A stretch of DNA of 64,000 nt from Photobacterium pectinilyticum (GTDB taxonomy: Bacteria > Pseudomonadota > Gammaproteobacteria > Enterobacterales > Vibrionaceae). Position 1 is the stretch's first letter; each line of letters opens with the position of its first letter. The stretch lies in the NCBI RefSeq assembly GCF_024357955.1, contig NZ_JANEYT010000003.1, positions 1-64,000 on the forward strand, given 5' to 3'. Both the position numbers and the translations under genes were made by a program. The notes beneath the pieces were generated by a model, which was not told the origin of the DNA, did no database searches, and saw only the letters and a program-made list of their open reading frames with translations. Shown here one piece after another: positions 35,301 through 43,583 of this stretch.

Positions 35301-36553
35301 CTGGGGTTAAACAAGCTGATTTGCTGAAGTTGGCGGAGTTGATTGGTACAGCCGAGCGTACGGCTATCTATTACTCAATGGGTATCACCCAGCATACGAC
35401 TGGACACGATAACGTCCGTTCTATTGCTAACCTTCAGCTGCTGTGTGGCAATATCGGTATTGAAGGCGGGGGTATCAACCCGTTACGAGGCCAATCAAAT
35501 GTACAGGGCGCTTGTGATATGGGGGCACTTCCGAATTACTTCCCTGGTTACCAGAAAGTCTATAACCCAGAGATCCACAGTAAGTATGCCAAAGCCTGGA
35601 ACCGACCGGATCTGCCTGCGGAATCTGGTTTAACACTGACAGAAATCATTGATGCGGCATGCCACAAGCAAGTTCGTGGTCTGTATGTCATGGGTGAGAA
35701 CCCAGTGTTAAGTGATCCTGACCAAAAGCACGTGCTGGAAGCGATTGAGGCATTGGACTTCTTGGTGGTGCAAGATATCTTCCTCACCGAAACCGCTCAA
35801 TTGGCCGATGTTGTCTTGCCATCCTACTCTTTTGCGGAAAAGGCTGGTCATTTCACCAACACCGAGCGGCGTGTTCAGCGCCTGAATCCAGCGATTAAAG
35901 CGCCGGGTCAGGCTCGTGAAGATTGGCAAATTATCCAGAGTATTGCCAACGCGATGGGTAGTGACTGGAATTACCAATCGGTTAAAGACATCACGGAAGA
36001 GATCACCCAACTGACACCTCAATACGCTGGGATCAAATGGGACCGTGTTGGTAAAGATGGTTTGCAGTGGCCATGCCGAGATGAAAATCACCCTGGCACC
36101 CGCATCATGCACCAAGAGAACTTTATCCGAGGTGAGAAAGCTGAAATGGTGGGCATCCCATTCCGCTATGCCGCTGAGCTTCCTGACGATGAGTTCCCAA
36201 TGATATTGACGACGGGTCGTCTGTTGGAGCAGTTCCATACGGGGACTATGACTCGTAAGACGAAAGGGTTAGATAACCTAGCTGGCCCGAGAGCGATGAT
36301 CTCGGTAACTGATGCTGAGCGTCTAGGTGTTGGGAATGGTGAGATGCTCACACTGTCTACTCGTCGCGGAACTATCGAAACGCCAGCGTTTGTTACCAAG
36401 CGAATGCAGCCAGGTGTCGTCTTTGTTCCTTTTCACTTTGTTGAATCGGCAGCAAATAAGTTGACTGGCACCGCGACAGATCCGCATGCCAAGATTCCTG
36501 AGTTTAAAGTGGCTGCAGTAAAAGTAGAAAAAGTGCTAGCGACAATAGAGTAG
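32399..36553 (+). CDS. Formate dehydrogenase alpha subunit fused to a GltD-like flavoprotein
   Basis: A 1384-residue protein with all redox modules in one chain. Residues 1-90: NuoG-type 2Fe-2S domain (CGLNKNGEKVPCDLC). About 100-190: Cys-rich adaptor (CQTACPAGVD, CPAFCETECRRG). About 195-520: FAD/NAD(P)H module like the glutamate synthase small subunit (GSGPGGLSCGYYL; GGGNTAIDCARTA). About 575-690: further iron-sulfur clusters (CLECGC; CISCGQCVDIC; CVQCGACVQVC). About 705-1380: molybdopterin domain beginning CTYCGVGCK, with Cys834 in ARLCHS where some homologues have selenocysteine. It should oxidise formate with NAD(P)+ as acceptor, without separate subunits. Single gene; no maturation genes nearby. 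Confidence 0.9.
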   Translation: MSNVTIDGQVLATDGQLSILELAQQFEIEIPSLCGLNKNGEKVPCDLCVVDIEGQGIHRACEVTAAPEMVITTQSDVISERRRESLNRIMSDHYADCEAPCQTACPAGVDIQSYLYHISQNDHQKAVEVIKRTLPMPLSIGRVCPAFCETECRRGIVDEPIAIRQLKRHAADIDLEAQEQYVPPRKADKGKNVAVIGSGPGGLSCGYYLSNEGYNVTVFESMPQAGGWLRYGIPEYRLPKAILDKEIELICRNGMKVETNTTLGKDFLLSELTKQYDAVCLAVGASQAVEMNYPGSDQDGCYLGVDYLKDYVTTQNYTTGKKVAVIGGGNTAIDCARTAVRDGADTTLIYRRTRDEMPAEDYEIVEAEHEGVKFHFLTNPVENIADSNGRVTDVKLEKMALGEQDASGRRRPEATGEYFVEHFDTVISAVSQKPDLSFLDNDSIELPVTRWLTLESSDDTMHSGVENIFSIGDFRRGPATAIEAVADGRVAAEAIDRFFNGDMEHIPVKPYNSQKAAKVKQVDPKQFEGIQKAMRSIMPELTSEQRELSFAEVETGFVNEEAMREAARCLECGCQANTDCKLRDFATEYKVEKDDLDMSDCQKFAVDDSSEFIVFDANRCISCGQCVDICNEQAVHGALGFLKDADGNSAKRPECRPGFDKGYSMGDSNCVQCGACVQVCPTGALTDSRDKSQGRVEMLKPVDTICTYCGVGCKVTMYVDELTDKIRYVQGAKDSPVNQGMLCVKGRFGFDFIQSEERLSQPLIRKDGKLQPASWDEAITLIADKFSAIKQASGGNALAGFSSAKTTNEDNFAFQKFIRRELGTNNVDHCARLCHSTTVTGLEASLGSGAMTNDISSIAHSDLIFIIGSDTSSAHPIIASHIKQAIRKGTARLVVADPKKVDIADHSELYVAHRPGSDVMLMNGIMQQIIKNDWQDHAYIDARVEGYEALKSEVMSDAYSPEKVELVTGVKQADLLKLAELIGTAERTAIYYSMGITQHTTGHDNVRSIANLQLLCGNIGIEGGGINPLRGQSNVQGACDMGALPNYFPGYQKVYNPEIHSKYAKAWNRPDLPAESGLTLTEIIDAACHKQVRGLYVMGENPVLSDPDQKHVLEAIEALDFLVVQDIFLTETAQLADVVLPSYSFAEKAGHFTNTERRVQRLNPAIKAPGQAREDWQIIQSIANAMGSDWNYQSVKDITEEITQLTPQYAGIKWDRVGKDGLQWPCRDENHPGTRIMHQENFIRGEKAEMVGIPFRYAAELPDDEFPMILTTGRLLEQFHTGTMTRKTKGLDNLAGPRAMISVTDAERLGVGNGEMLTLSTRRGTIETPAFVTKRMQPGVVFVPFHFVESAANKLTGTATDPHAKIPEFKVAAVKVEKVLATIE

Positions 36554-36596
36554 TTTATCTTTCTTGTCATATCGCATTAACGCTGTATCTCTTCCT

Positions 36597-36626
36597 AAAC
36601 ACCCAGTTTTACTGGGTGTTTTTTTA
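36597..36626 (+). terminator. Terminator of the formate dehydrogenase gene
   Basis: AAACACCCAGT-TTT-ACTGGGTGTTT is a perfect stem ending in a run of T. Confidence 0.93.
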
Positions 36627-37008
36627 TGCCAGTCACAAAATGGAAAACAATATAAGTGGAAGATATCAATCCATATTTAGTGTCGCAACCTGCCGGTTGC
36701 TTGGTGTTTAATTTTGAATTTTAATGTTTTTTAGCTTATCAATAGCATTGAATTACTTAAAAAACGTCATGACACTATTTCTTACACCTCAATTAAAATT
36801 TAACAATCTGTTTACGAAGGTGTGTTATCATCAATGGTATGAGTAGTTTGGTTTGTTACAAAATGTAAAATGCCGAAAGTTGAAGTGGGCATTAAAGTGC
36901 CTGGAAGTGCCGAGGTGTATGCAATTTGCTCGGAAAGTGGGAAAATATCCCTATTAGCTTAAAGCACATCGAAAGGACGCATCTTTAACTTCTTACAAAG
37001 AGGTGTTT
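36627..37008. other. Intergenic region, leader of the following membrane-protein gene
   Basis: A short hairpin GCAACC-TGCC-GGTTGC lies at 36685-36700. A 30-codon frame (36870-36962) ends close to the next gene but has no ribosome site. Nothing else is recognised. Confidence 0.35.
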
Positions 37009-37377
37009 ATGAAGTTCGGTCTGATTTTTTTGTTGTCTGCCGCTGCTGGTATACTTTCTGGTGAGCATTTCCACTCGTTTCTTGCAGGCTTTGGGGTTGC
37101 TTCAGTTGCAGTAGGCGCTGGCTATTGGCTAGCATTTCGTTGTTCTACCCGTTACCCACAACTGGCATTGTTAATGTTGATGATGGGTCTGATCGCTAAA
37201 ATTGGTGTTACAATTGCTGGTGTTATGTGGGGTCTAGAGTTGAATCTTATTAACTCGCCATTCGTGTTCTCGCTGTCATATTTATTCTTCTCTATTGTTG
37301 TGACTTACATGTATTCCAAGTGGCGCGAATTCCAAATGTCTCGTACGACTGACGCACTAACGACTAAAACTGCTTAA
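37009..37377 (+). CDS. Small polytopic membrane protein of unknown function
   Basis: A 122-residue protein, not recognised, with about four membrane segments (residues 3-18, 22-41, 48-72 and 82-103) and a short charged C-terminus. Size and layout recall AtpI-like proteins, but no ATP synthase genes are near and I do not claim that. The ATG at 37009 follows AGAGG by about 6 bases; a GTG two codons upstream is less likely. Single gene with its own terminator. Confidence 0.7.
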   Translation: MKFGLIFLLSAAAGILSGEHFHSFLAGFGVASVAVGAGYWLAFRCSTRYPQLALLMLMMGLIAKIGVTIAGVMWGLELNLINSPFVFSLSYLFFSIVVTYMYSKWREFQMSRTTDALTTKTA

Positions 37378-37396
37378 GTCTTATGCTTAAAACTGA

Positions 37397-37421
37397 AAAC
37401 GGGCTACTGGCCCGTTTTTTG
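37397..37421 (+). terminator. Terminator of the small membrane protein gene
   Basis: ACGGGC-TACTG-GCCCGT (37399-37415) followed by T6. Confidence 0.9.
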
Positions 37422-37446
37422 TGCCTGGAGTTTGTCGGTTGTGCTT

Positions 37447-37494
37447 ATACCAACCTACATAAATACTTGATTAACTACTTATCCAGATTGGTAT
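37447..37494. repeat. 48-bp short form of the palindromic element
   Basis: ATACCAACCTACAT at the left and ATCCAGATTGGTAT at the right match the outer ends of the 162-bp element at 19049-19210; the middle is TTGATTAA. The 48 bases are an imperfect palindrome along their whole length. It looks like the long element with the part between its two TTGATCA copies removed, or the long one is this element with a second palindrome inserted. Confidence 0.78.
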
Positions 37495-37680
37495 TAAAGC
37501 GGGTTACCTTCAAGAGGGGGGGAGGCGGCACAGACTCACTCAGGCGCTATTCTTTGGGGGTCTACTTAGTAGAAAAATAACTTGTTCTATGCCGCCAAGT
37601 ACCGCTTGGGTACATCGCTATTTTTACGCTAAAATAGGAAACCTAAAACAGAAGAAACAATAAAAATAGGTTCCTCCTTT

Positions 37681-39393
37681 ATGAGCGGTCAACGCCTCAA
37701 AGTCCAATTCCAGCGACTGTATAATCACTTCTCTGGTCAAGATGCTGATACAAACCTCCAAGATATTGCTGAAGTACTATTTTGTACCCGACGAAATGTG
37801 CGAATGGTGATCAATAAAATGGTAGATAAAGGCTGGATCGCTTGGGAGCCAGCCGTTGGAAGGGGAAAGCAATCTAGGCTGACTTTTTGTAGTACAGACA
37901 ATGAATTGCAGCTATTGCATGCCAGGAAGCTGGTGGCAGAAGGGAAACTAGAACCAGCGCTTGAAGCGCTTGAACATAATGCTGATAAGCTTGCTCAGAT
38001 CATCCAAGAGCAGCTTGGCCACACAACGGCACACGGCAAACAAATTGTTCGTCTACCTTATTATCGCGCGTTCAGTAACCTTAATCCACTTCAACCTTTG
38101 CGCCGCTCTGAGCAGCATTTGGTCAGACAAGTATTCAATGGGTTAACTCGAATAAATGAGGAAAAAGAGGAGGTAGAAGGTGATTTAGCCCACCATTGGG
38201 AAGCGTTAAATCCACGTCACTGGCGTTTTTATATCAGGCCGTCAGTTCGATTTCATGATGGTCGCTTGCTCAGCACTGACGATATTATAGCCACGTTCGA
38301 CCAGGTTAAGCAGCATCGGCTGTTCAACCATATCCTTGAAATAAATGCACCATTTACCAATACTGTCGATTTTTATTTAACCAGCGATGACCAGCGTTTC
38401 CCTGATTTACTCACCAACCTAATTGCTATGATCCAGCCGGCTGATGCAGACATGGGCAACCCCAACGTTTTATTTCCGATAGGCACGGGCCCTTATAAAG
38501 TTATTCAGAATGACAGTAAGCGCTTTAAGCTTGAAGCTTCTGATCAGTACTTCGGCTTCAGGGCGTTGATTGATATTGTGGATATTTGGATGCTGTCTGA
38601 AGTTGCATCGTGTTACTTGCAGCCGGCAGCGGATGCTAGTCAACTGGGTGGTGTAAGCGTGTCTACCCGGCTCAAATTGGATGAAGGATGTAACTTCCTT
38701 TTGTTTAACCGGGTTGGTGGATTGCCTGCAGACCCTCAATGGTTACAATATTTGCAAGGTCGCTTGACCGCTTTACATCTTTTGCAGCGGTTGAATAAAG
38801 ATCAGATTGGGGATTTCCGTTTAACCAACGCTTATGGCATTTTGCCAGGCTGGACCCATGTACCCTTGTATTCTGCCCCAGTCCAAGAGCCACCATCGAA
38901 ACGCATCGTTACCATAGCTTTTGCCTGCCAACATCCTGTTTACCCACATGTTGCCAATGCAATTAAGGAAATATTAGGTGAAGATGGTATTAAGCTGAAA
39001 ATGCTCGAATTAACGACAACTGAGATTGCGCTTGGTAAGCATAGTTCGAAGATTGACCTGTGGTTGGGGGGGATGAGTTTGATGAACTACCGTGATGATG
39101 CGTTATTGTCATGGTTCTTCAATTTTGACCATATCGCACGAGCCATGCCTGAAGAGGAGTTTAAGCAACTTGAGCTAGAGGTATTACGGTGGCGGGCAAA
39201 TATCGATCAAGCTTCGCCTTGCCAGCATATTGGTGCCAAGCTTGTTGAATTTGGCCAAATTATGCCGTTGTTCCACAATTGGCTAGGTGTCGATGACTCT
39301 GGAGCGGTACAAGGTATGCAATCCAACTCTATGGGCTGGTTCGACTTCAAGTCAGTATGGATGAAGCCAGAATTGGACGGCAAGGCGCTTTAA
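37681..39393 (+). CDS. SgrR-family transcriptional regulator
   Basis: A 570-residue protein with an N-terminal winged helix (about 5-115; QDIAEVLFCTRRNVRMVINK is the recognition region) fused to a periplasmic solute-binding-protein-like domain (SBP_bac_5, about 155-560), the architecture of E. coli SgrR. The binding domain lacks a signal peptide, as expected for a cytoplasmic ligand sensor; ligands in this group are small sugars or peptides. No clear ribosome site; the ATG is preceded by an inverted repeat that may be an autoregulatory operator. No transporter or small RNA partner is adjacent, so the regulated gene is unknown. Confidence 0.9.
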   Translation: MSGQRLKVQFQRLYNHFSGQDADTNLQDIAEVLFCTRRNVRMVINKMVDKGWIAWEPAVGRGKQSRLTFCSTDNELQLLHARKLVAEGKLEPALEALEHNADKLAQIIQEQLGHTTAHGKQIVRLPYYRAFSNLNPLQPLRRSEQHLVRQVFNGLTRINEEKEEVEGDLAHHWEALNPRHWRFYIRPSVRFHDGRLLSTDDIIATFDQVKQHRLFNHILEINAPFTNTVDFYLTSDDQRFPDLLTNLIAMIQPADADMGNPNVLFPIGTGPYKVIQNDSKRFKLEASDQYFGFRALIDIVDIWMLSEVASCYLQPAADASQLGGVSVSTRLKLDEGCNFLLFNRVGGLPADPQWLQYLQGRLTALHLLQRLNKDQIGDFRLTNAYGILPGWTHVPLYSAPVQEPPSKRIVTIAFACQHPVYPHVANAIKEILGEDGIKLKMLELTTTEIALGKHSSKIDLWLGGMSLMNYRDDALLSWFFNFDHIARAMPEEEFKQLELEVLRWRANIDQASPCQHIGAKLVEFGQIMPLFHNWLGVDDSGAVQGMQSNSMGWFDFKSVWMKPELDGKAL

Positions 39394-39547
39394 GTCGCTC
39401 ATTTTAAGTCTCTAATGGACGTTCATATTTCTAACACTTTTCATTCATCGTTCTGACATCCGCGTTGAGTAAAACAGAATTATGTTCTGCCTTATCTAAT
39501 TATTGTCTATTGATAGGGCACGATGTGTACTAGCATGGAGAGCCGCA

Positions 39548-39673
39548 ATGTTTGAGTATGATCATAATGATATCGAGCTAATCGAAGACACGTTATGGGA
39601 CGATAACCAGGATGAGATTGAGTTTGATGACTGGTTTGAATCTGAAGATGACTACGAATACGATTATCAGTAA
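39548..39673 (+). CDS. 41-residue extremely acidic protein
   Basis: Not recognised. ATG at 39548 preceded by GGAGAG at 7 bases, TAA at 39671-39673, and a perfect terminator 14 bases later: a complete small gene. Of 41 residues, 19 are Asp or Glu, with no Lys or Arg and one His; Trp, Phe and Tyr are spread between (EFDDWFESEDDYEY). The charge pattern resembles proteins that mimic nucleic acid or cap a basic partner, but that is only a suggestion. It should be cytoplasmic. Confidence 0.75.
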   Translation: MFEYDHNDIELIEDTLWDDNQDEIEFDDWFESEDDYEYDYQ

Positions 39674-39686
39674 GTTCATTTAATAA

Positions 39687-39720
39687 CAAAGAACAGGCAA
39701 GATTGCCTGTTCTTTGTTTG
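39687..39720. terminator. Bidirectional terminator
   Basis: AAAGAACAGGCA-AGAT-TGCCTGTTCTTT is a perfect 12-bp stem, followed by GTTTG on the plus strand and by TGTTATT on the minus strand. It serves the acidic small gene and probably the converging carboxypeptidase gene. Confidence 0.85.
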
Positions 39721-39743
39721 TAGATATAAGCACTTGCTTGGGG

Positions 39744-40958
39744 TTAAGTTTGATTGGCTGAGGCTTTTAGTGCTTCATTTTGATCGCTGAACCATCGGTT
39801 TATTGGCCGCCATACAACATCGACCATAGATTTATACCAGGGTGCTTCTTCAACAGGTTGCGTGGCTAAAAGAGGTTGCTCTGCAATAACTTCATCATTG
39901 ATGTACCAAACGACTTTGCCCACTTCCTGATCTTTTGCGACTGGTGCTTCTAAGTTGTCATAGAGGATAGAGTATTCAACATTCTTTCTTTGTCGGCGAG
40001 GGATCGTGACTTTTCCTCCAGAGCCGACAACGACTTCGACGCTTGATGGGCTACCATACCAAACACGTAGAGGGAGCAATTCGTCTTTACTGAAATTAGG
40101 CTCGATATCTTGGTAAAATCGAAACCCCCAAGTTAAGAGCTTTTTACTTTCATTACGACGGACAGTCGCACTTTTTGTCCCCAGCACTACTGCAATCAGT
40201 CGCTGCCCATTCAATTCGGCGGAAGATACAAGGCTGTATCCTGCATTTTTGGTGTAGCCTGTCTTCACTCCATCCACATTGATAGTCGTATCCCATAGCA
40301 ATGCGTTACGGTTGCCTTGTTTAATTTTTCCAAATGTGAATGATTTCTCTTTAAACAACGAGTACATGTTGGGTAAATCAGTAATCAGCGCTTTTGTTAG
40401 TAATGCCATATCATAGGCTGTTGTTTGTTGTTCTGAAGAGTCTAGCCCATGTGGGTTGGTGAAGAAGGTATCTTTCATCGCGACTTTTTCAGCATAACGG
40501 TTCATCATCTCGATAAAAGCAGATTGATGGCCTGCAACATGCTCAGCAAGGGCTACAGTCGCATCATTCCCTGATGAGATAATGACACCTCGGTTAAGAT
40601 CTTCGACCGAGACTTGGTCGCCAACATTAAGGAACATTTTTGATGAGCCAGGAAATTTTTTCCCCCAGGCGTTTTCACTGATCACGACCATGTCGTTTGA
40701 GGCAATATGGCCCGACTTAATTTCTTGGCCAACGACATAGCTGGTCATAATTTTAACGAGGCTGGCGGGTGCGTGTGGAGCATGAATGTTTTCCCCCGCA
40801 ATGACCTGACCGGTATCGTAACTCATTAAAACCCATGACTGAGCCGCCACCTCGGGAGGTGTTGGATGGATTTCGGCATACCCAGGCGAAACTACAGCAA
40901 GGGAAATTAAGAAAATAAACAATTGTCGACAATATTTACTAAATAAAGGAAGTGTCAT
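39744..40958 (-). CDS. D-alanyl-D-alanine carboxypeptidase (PBP5/6 family)
   Basis: Removes the terminal D-Ala from peptidoglycan pentapeptides. Penicillin-binding motifs are complete: SLVK in APASLVKIMTSY, SGN in ISSGNDATVALAEH, and KTG in VDGVKTGYTKNAGYSL. A signal peptide with cut after GYA precedes Glu-Ile-His-Pro. The C-terminal beta domain and an amphipathic tail for membrane attachment are present (WYKSMVDVVWRPINRWF). I set the start at 40958 so that the signal peptide is N-terminal; an ATG at 41018 would add 20 residues without function. Length 404 is normal for DacA/DacC. Confidence 0.94.
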   Translation of the reverse strand: MTLPLFSKYCRQLFIFLISLAVVSPGYAEIHPTPPEVAAQSWVLMSYDTGQVIAGENIHAPHAPASLVKIMTSYVVGQEIKSGHIASNDMVVISENAWGKKFPGSSKMFLNVGDQVSVEDLNRGVIISSGNDATVALAEHVAGHQSAFIEMMNRYAEKVAMKDTFFTNPHGLDSSEQQTTAYDMALLTKALITDLPNMYSLFKEKSFTFGKIKQGNRNALLWDTTINVDGVKTGYTKNAGYSLVSSAELNGQRLIAVVLGTKSATVRRNESKKLLTWGFRFYQDIEPNFSKDELLPLRVWYGSPSSVEVVVGSGGKVTIPRRQRKNVEYSILYDNLEAPVAKDQEVGKVVWYINDEVIAEQPLLATQPVEEAPWYKSMVDVVWRPINRWFSDQNEALKASANQT

Positions 40959-41140
40959 CGGAATAAACCCCGTGTCTACAGCACCGTTGCACTTTTCAGC
41001 ATAGTAAATAATCACCATGCAGGATTAACTTGATATGAGTCTTGTAGAGTTTTTTATTATGTTCTCACCATTGAGACGATAGTTATTTTTGAGATGGCTT
41101 AGGTGGTATTGAATATTTCTAATAAATTCAGAAGTCTAGG

Positions 41141-41638
41141 TTAATGAGGAATTTTGATAACAGGTCCAAAGGATAAATTTTGGTGCGATAGCTGCTGCAT
41201 AAAATGAACATGCGTATCGATAAGGTGTTTTCTTATCTTCTGCCAGTCAGGGGGGTGGGGTTGATGTTGGCAGAACTCGAGCATATCAACCACCATACAC
41301 TCGAGTTTTTTGATGCACCAACGCCGCATAGCGGGATCTTGATTGGGCACTGTCGCTAACACCTGAATTTTGCTGTAACTAAATTGTTGGTATTGGAACG
41401 CGAGGTCCACATTGCCAGAGCGTTGATGAAAGGCACTTAATTGGCAGCAAACATCTAACCAGTAAGCGATAGCTTCACTCTGGTTTAGGCTAACAATCGA
41501 CCCAAACAACGATGCTGGTGCTTCATTGAGCAACCGAGCAGTGGAGGCTTCATCCCAGTTAGTATTGTTGGCTGCGTGCCAGCGAGTGCTAAGGGTTAAA
41601 CTCTTGACTTCTTTCAACCAGGACTCGATTGTTTTCAT
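41141..41638 (-). CDS. Protein of unknown function
   Basis: A 165-residue protein, not recognised. It looks all-helical, with several Trp, His and Cys residues; the middle (residues about 55-115, with LDVCCQLSAFHQRSGNVD and AFQYQQFSYSKIQ) has the spacing of a helical-repeat fold. No signal peptide or membrane segment. AAGGA precedes the ATG by about 9 bases. It is divergent from nhaD. Confidence 0.7.
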   Translation of the reverse strand: MKTIESWLKEVKSLTLSTRWHAANNTNWDEASTARLLNEAPASLFGSIVSLNQSEAIAYWLDVCCQLSAFHQRSGNVDLAFQYQQFSYSKIQVLATVPNQDPAMRRWCIKKLECMVVDMLEFCQHQPHPPDWQKIRKHLIDTHVHFMQQLSHQNLSFGPVIKIPH

Positions 41639-41970
41639 GCTATTGCGTCCTTATTTCAGTGCTGAGCAAAATGCTTTTCAGCGAACTTAAGCATGTATGG
41701 TCGCTGGGCTAATGCTTATAGATCGGGTTGTATCTGCAGCCATATAGAAGTTTGGCTTACTACATATGAGGTTTGCAAAACCCACTGTGAAAGTAAATGA
41801 ATCCGGCATGTTACAGGGCGGTGCAGCAAGATGGATTCCTTATTCGTATGTTCACATAGTGTTAATTGTGTGTTGTAATTAACGTTAACATGTTGGATTG
41901 CTTTACGTAAATATCCAAAAGGATTGTGTCCACTAGCGTTAGTTTAATCACTCAGGGAGTTGAGTCTCGA
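41639..41970. promoter_or_regulatory. Upstream region of nhaD with nested inverted repeats
   Basis: GTTAATT (41861-41867) and AATTAAC (41877-41883) form an inverted repeat, and TTAACGTTAA (41879-41888) is a palindrome that overlaps it. They lie 80-110 bases before nhaD and could be operators for a sodium- or pH-responsive regulator. The rest shows nothing recognisable. Confidence 0.4.
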
Positions 41971-43410
41971 ATGAAACTGTTACGAGGAAGTATGCTATTC
42001 GGGGGGATCGCAGCAGCCCTAATGGCGGGAGGCAGTGCTTTTGCCGCTGAGCCAGGTGTCGATTTAACCCAGTCAACAGTAGGTTATGCATCACTCATTA
42101 TTTTTGGATTAGCTTATTGTTTGGTTATGGGGGAGGAGTACCTGCAGCTGAGGAAGTCAAAGCCCGTTTTATTAGCCGCGGGCTTGATCTGGTTAATGAT
42201 TGGTTTTGTCTATCAGCAACAGGGTCAGATTGAGTTAGCAAAAGCGGCTTTAGAGCATAACTTACTTGAGTACGCAGAGTTATTGTTGTTCTTGTTAGTT
42301 GCAATGACATATATCAGTGCAATGGAAGAGCGGCGTTTGTTTGATTCACTGCAGTCTTGGATGGTAGGCAAAGGGTTTAATTTCAGGAGCTTGTTTTGGC
42401 TTACGGGCTGTTTATCCTTTGTCATTTCACCTATCGCTGATAACTTGACTACCGCGTTGTTGATGTGTGCCGTTGTTATGAAGGTTGGCGGTAGCAACAT
42501 ACGTTTTATCAATCTCGCCTGTATCAATATCGTCGTGGCAGCAAATGCTGGCGGGGCCTTTAGTCCATTTGGGGATATTACAACATTAATGGTTTGGCAA
42601 ACTGGGTTGGTTAGTTTTACTCAGTTCCTCGATCTTTTCATTCCGTCCTTGGTTAACTACGTTATTCCTGCGGCTATCATGTCATTCTTCGTTCCCAAAA
42701 CAAGGCCAAATACCACAACTGAGTACGTTGAATTAAAACGAGGGGCGAGGCGCATCGTCTGTTTGTTTATTTTAACGATTGCCACTGCAGTGGGTTTCCA
42801 TGCGTTAGTTCATTTCCCTCCAGTTATGGGCATGATGATGGGCTTGGCGTATCTGCAGTTCTTCGGCTTCTACCTCCGTAAGACATTGCCACGTTCACTG
42901 GAGAAGAAAAAAGCGCTTGCCATTGCCAATAAAGACGATGAAGCATTAAAGCGGATAGGCTCTGTTGTTCCCTTTGATGTGTTCAAACGTGTTTCTCATG
43001 CCGAGTGGGATACGCTGCTGTTCTTCTACGGTGTCGTTATGTGTGTTGGCGGGTTAAGCCTGTTGGGTTATCTCGGCATGGTCTCCGAGGTGATGTACTC
43101 CCAGTGGAATCCTGTATGGGCAAACGTTATGGTCGGTATACTGTCTGCGATAGTGGATAATATACCTGTGATGTTCGCTGTATTGACGATGCAGCCCGAA
43201 CTCTCATTGGGTAACTGGCTGTTAGTCACATTGACAGCTGGTGTTGGCGGTAGCTTGTTATCTATTGGTTCTGCCGCTGGTGTTGCTTTGATGGGGGCGG
43301 CTCATGGTAAATACACCTTCTTCGGGCACTTGAAGTGGATGCCAGTCATTGCCTTGGGGTATGTCGCGAGTATTGTTTGCCATTTATTAATGAATAACCA
43401 TTTGTTCTAG
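41971..43410 (+). CDS. nhaD: Sodium/proton antiporter NhaD
   Basis: Exchanges Na+ for H+ across the inner membrane. The 479-residue protein has a signal-like N-terminus (cut after AFA), then about a dozen membrane spans. Diagnostic stretches are FVISPIADNLTTALLM, NAGGAFSPFGDITTLMVWQ and AIVDNIPVMFAVL, which hold the conserved Asp and Thr residues of the NhaD/ArsB group. I chose ATG 41971 (GAG six bases upstream, signal peptide at the N-terminus); a GTG at 41926 would add 15 residues. Single gene with a strong terminator. Confidence 0.94.
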   Translation: MKLLRGSMLFGGIAAALMAGGSAFAAEPGVDLTQSTVGYASLIIFGLAYCLVMGEEYLQLRKSKPVLLAAGLIWLMIGFVYQQQGQIELAKAALEHNLLEYAELLLFLLVAMTYISAMEERRLFDSLQSWMVGKGFNFRSLFWLTGCLSFVISPIADNLTTALLMCAVVMKVGGSNIRFINLACINIVVAANAGGAFSPFGDITTLMVWQTGLVSFTQFLDLFIPSLVNYVIPAAIMSFFVPKTRPNTTTEYVELKRGARRIVCLFILTIATAVGFHALVHFPPVMGMMMGLAYLQFFGFYLRKTLPRSLEKKKALAIANKDDEALKRIGSVVPFDVFKRVSHAEWDTLLFFYGVVMCVGGLSLLGYLGMVSEVMYSQWNPVWANVMVGILSAIVDNIPVMFAVLTMQPELSLGNWLLVTLTAGVGGSLLSIGSAAGVALMGAAHGKYTFFGHLKWMPVIALGYVASIVCHLLMNNHLF

Positions 43411-43491
43411 ATGTGATTAAAAAACACTCGATTGCCTCAGTGCTAATAAATAGAAAGTGTGTAGAACATCACTAAAGAATAATGAAATGCC

Positions 43492-43518
43492 AGCCCAGCA
43501 AATGCTGGGCTTTTTTTT
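43492..43518 (+). terminator. Terminator of nhaD
   Basis: AGCCCAGC-AAAT-GCTGGGCT followed by T8. Confidence 0.95.
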
Positions 43519-43583
43519 GGGCAATTGTCGTGCTTAACTAGATGATAGTGATGTATAAGTGGTCGTTGTCATAGGAATGGCGC

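Larger units (their letters stand above)
37378..37680. other. Intergenic region before the SgrR-like gene
   Basis: It holds the terminator and short repeat listed separately, a G7 tract near 37516, and an inverted pair just before the next gene: AGGAAACC near 37637 and TAGGTTCCT ending near 37676, which could be an operator. No SgrS-like small RNA was found. Confidence 0.4.

Noticed and set aside
36870..36962. 30-codon frame before the small membrane protein gene
   Set aside because: No ribosome site and no distinctive composition, so left unannotated.
37378..37680. SgrS small RNA beside the SgrR-like gene
   Set aside because: Neither the SgrS seed nor its terminator hairpin is present on either strand of the gap.
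39507..39689. 60-codon minus-strand frame over the acidic small gene
   Set aside because: The plus-strand gene has a ribosome site, start, stop and terminator; the minus frame has none of these.
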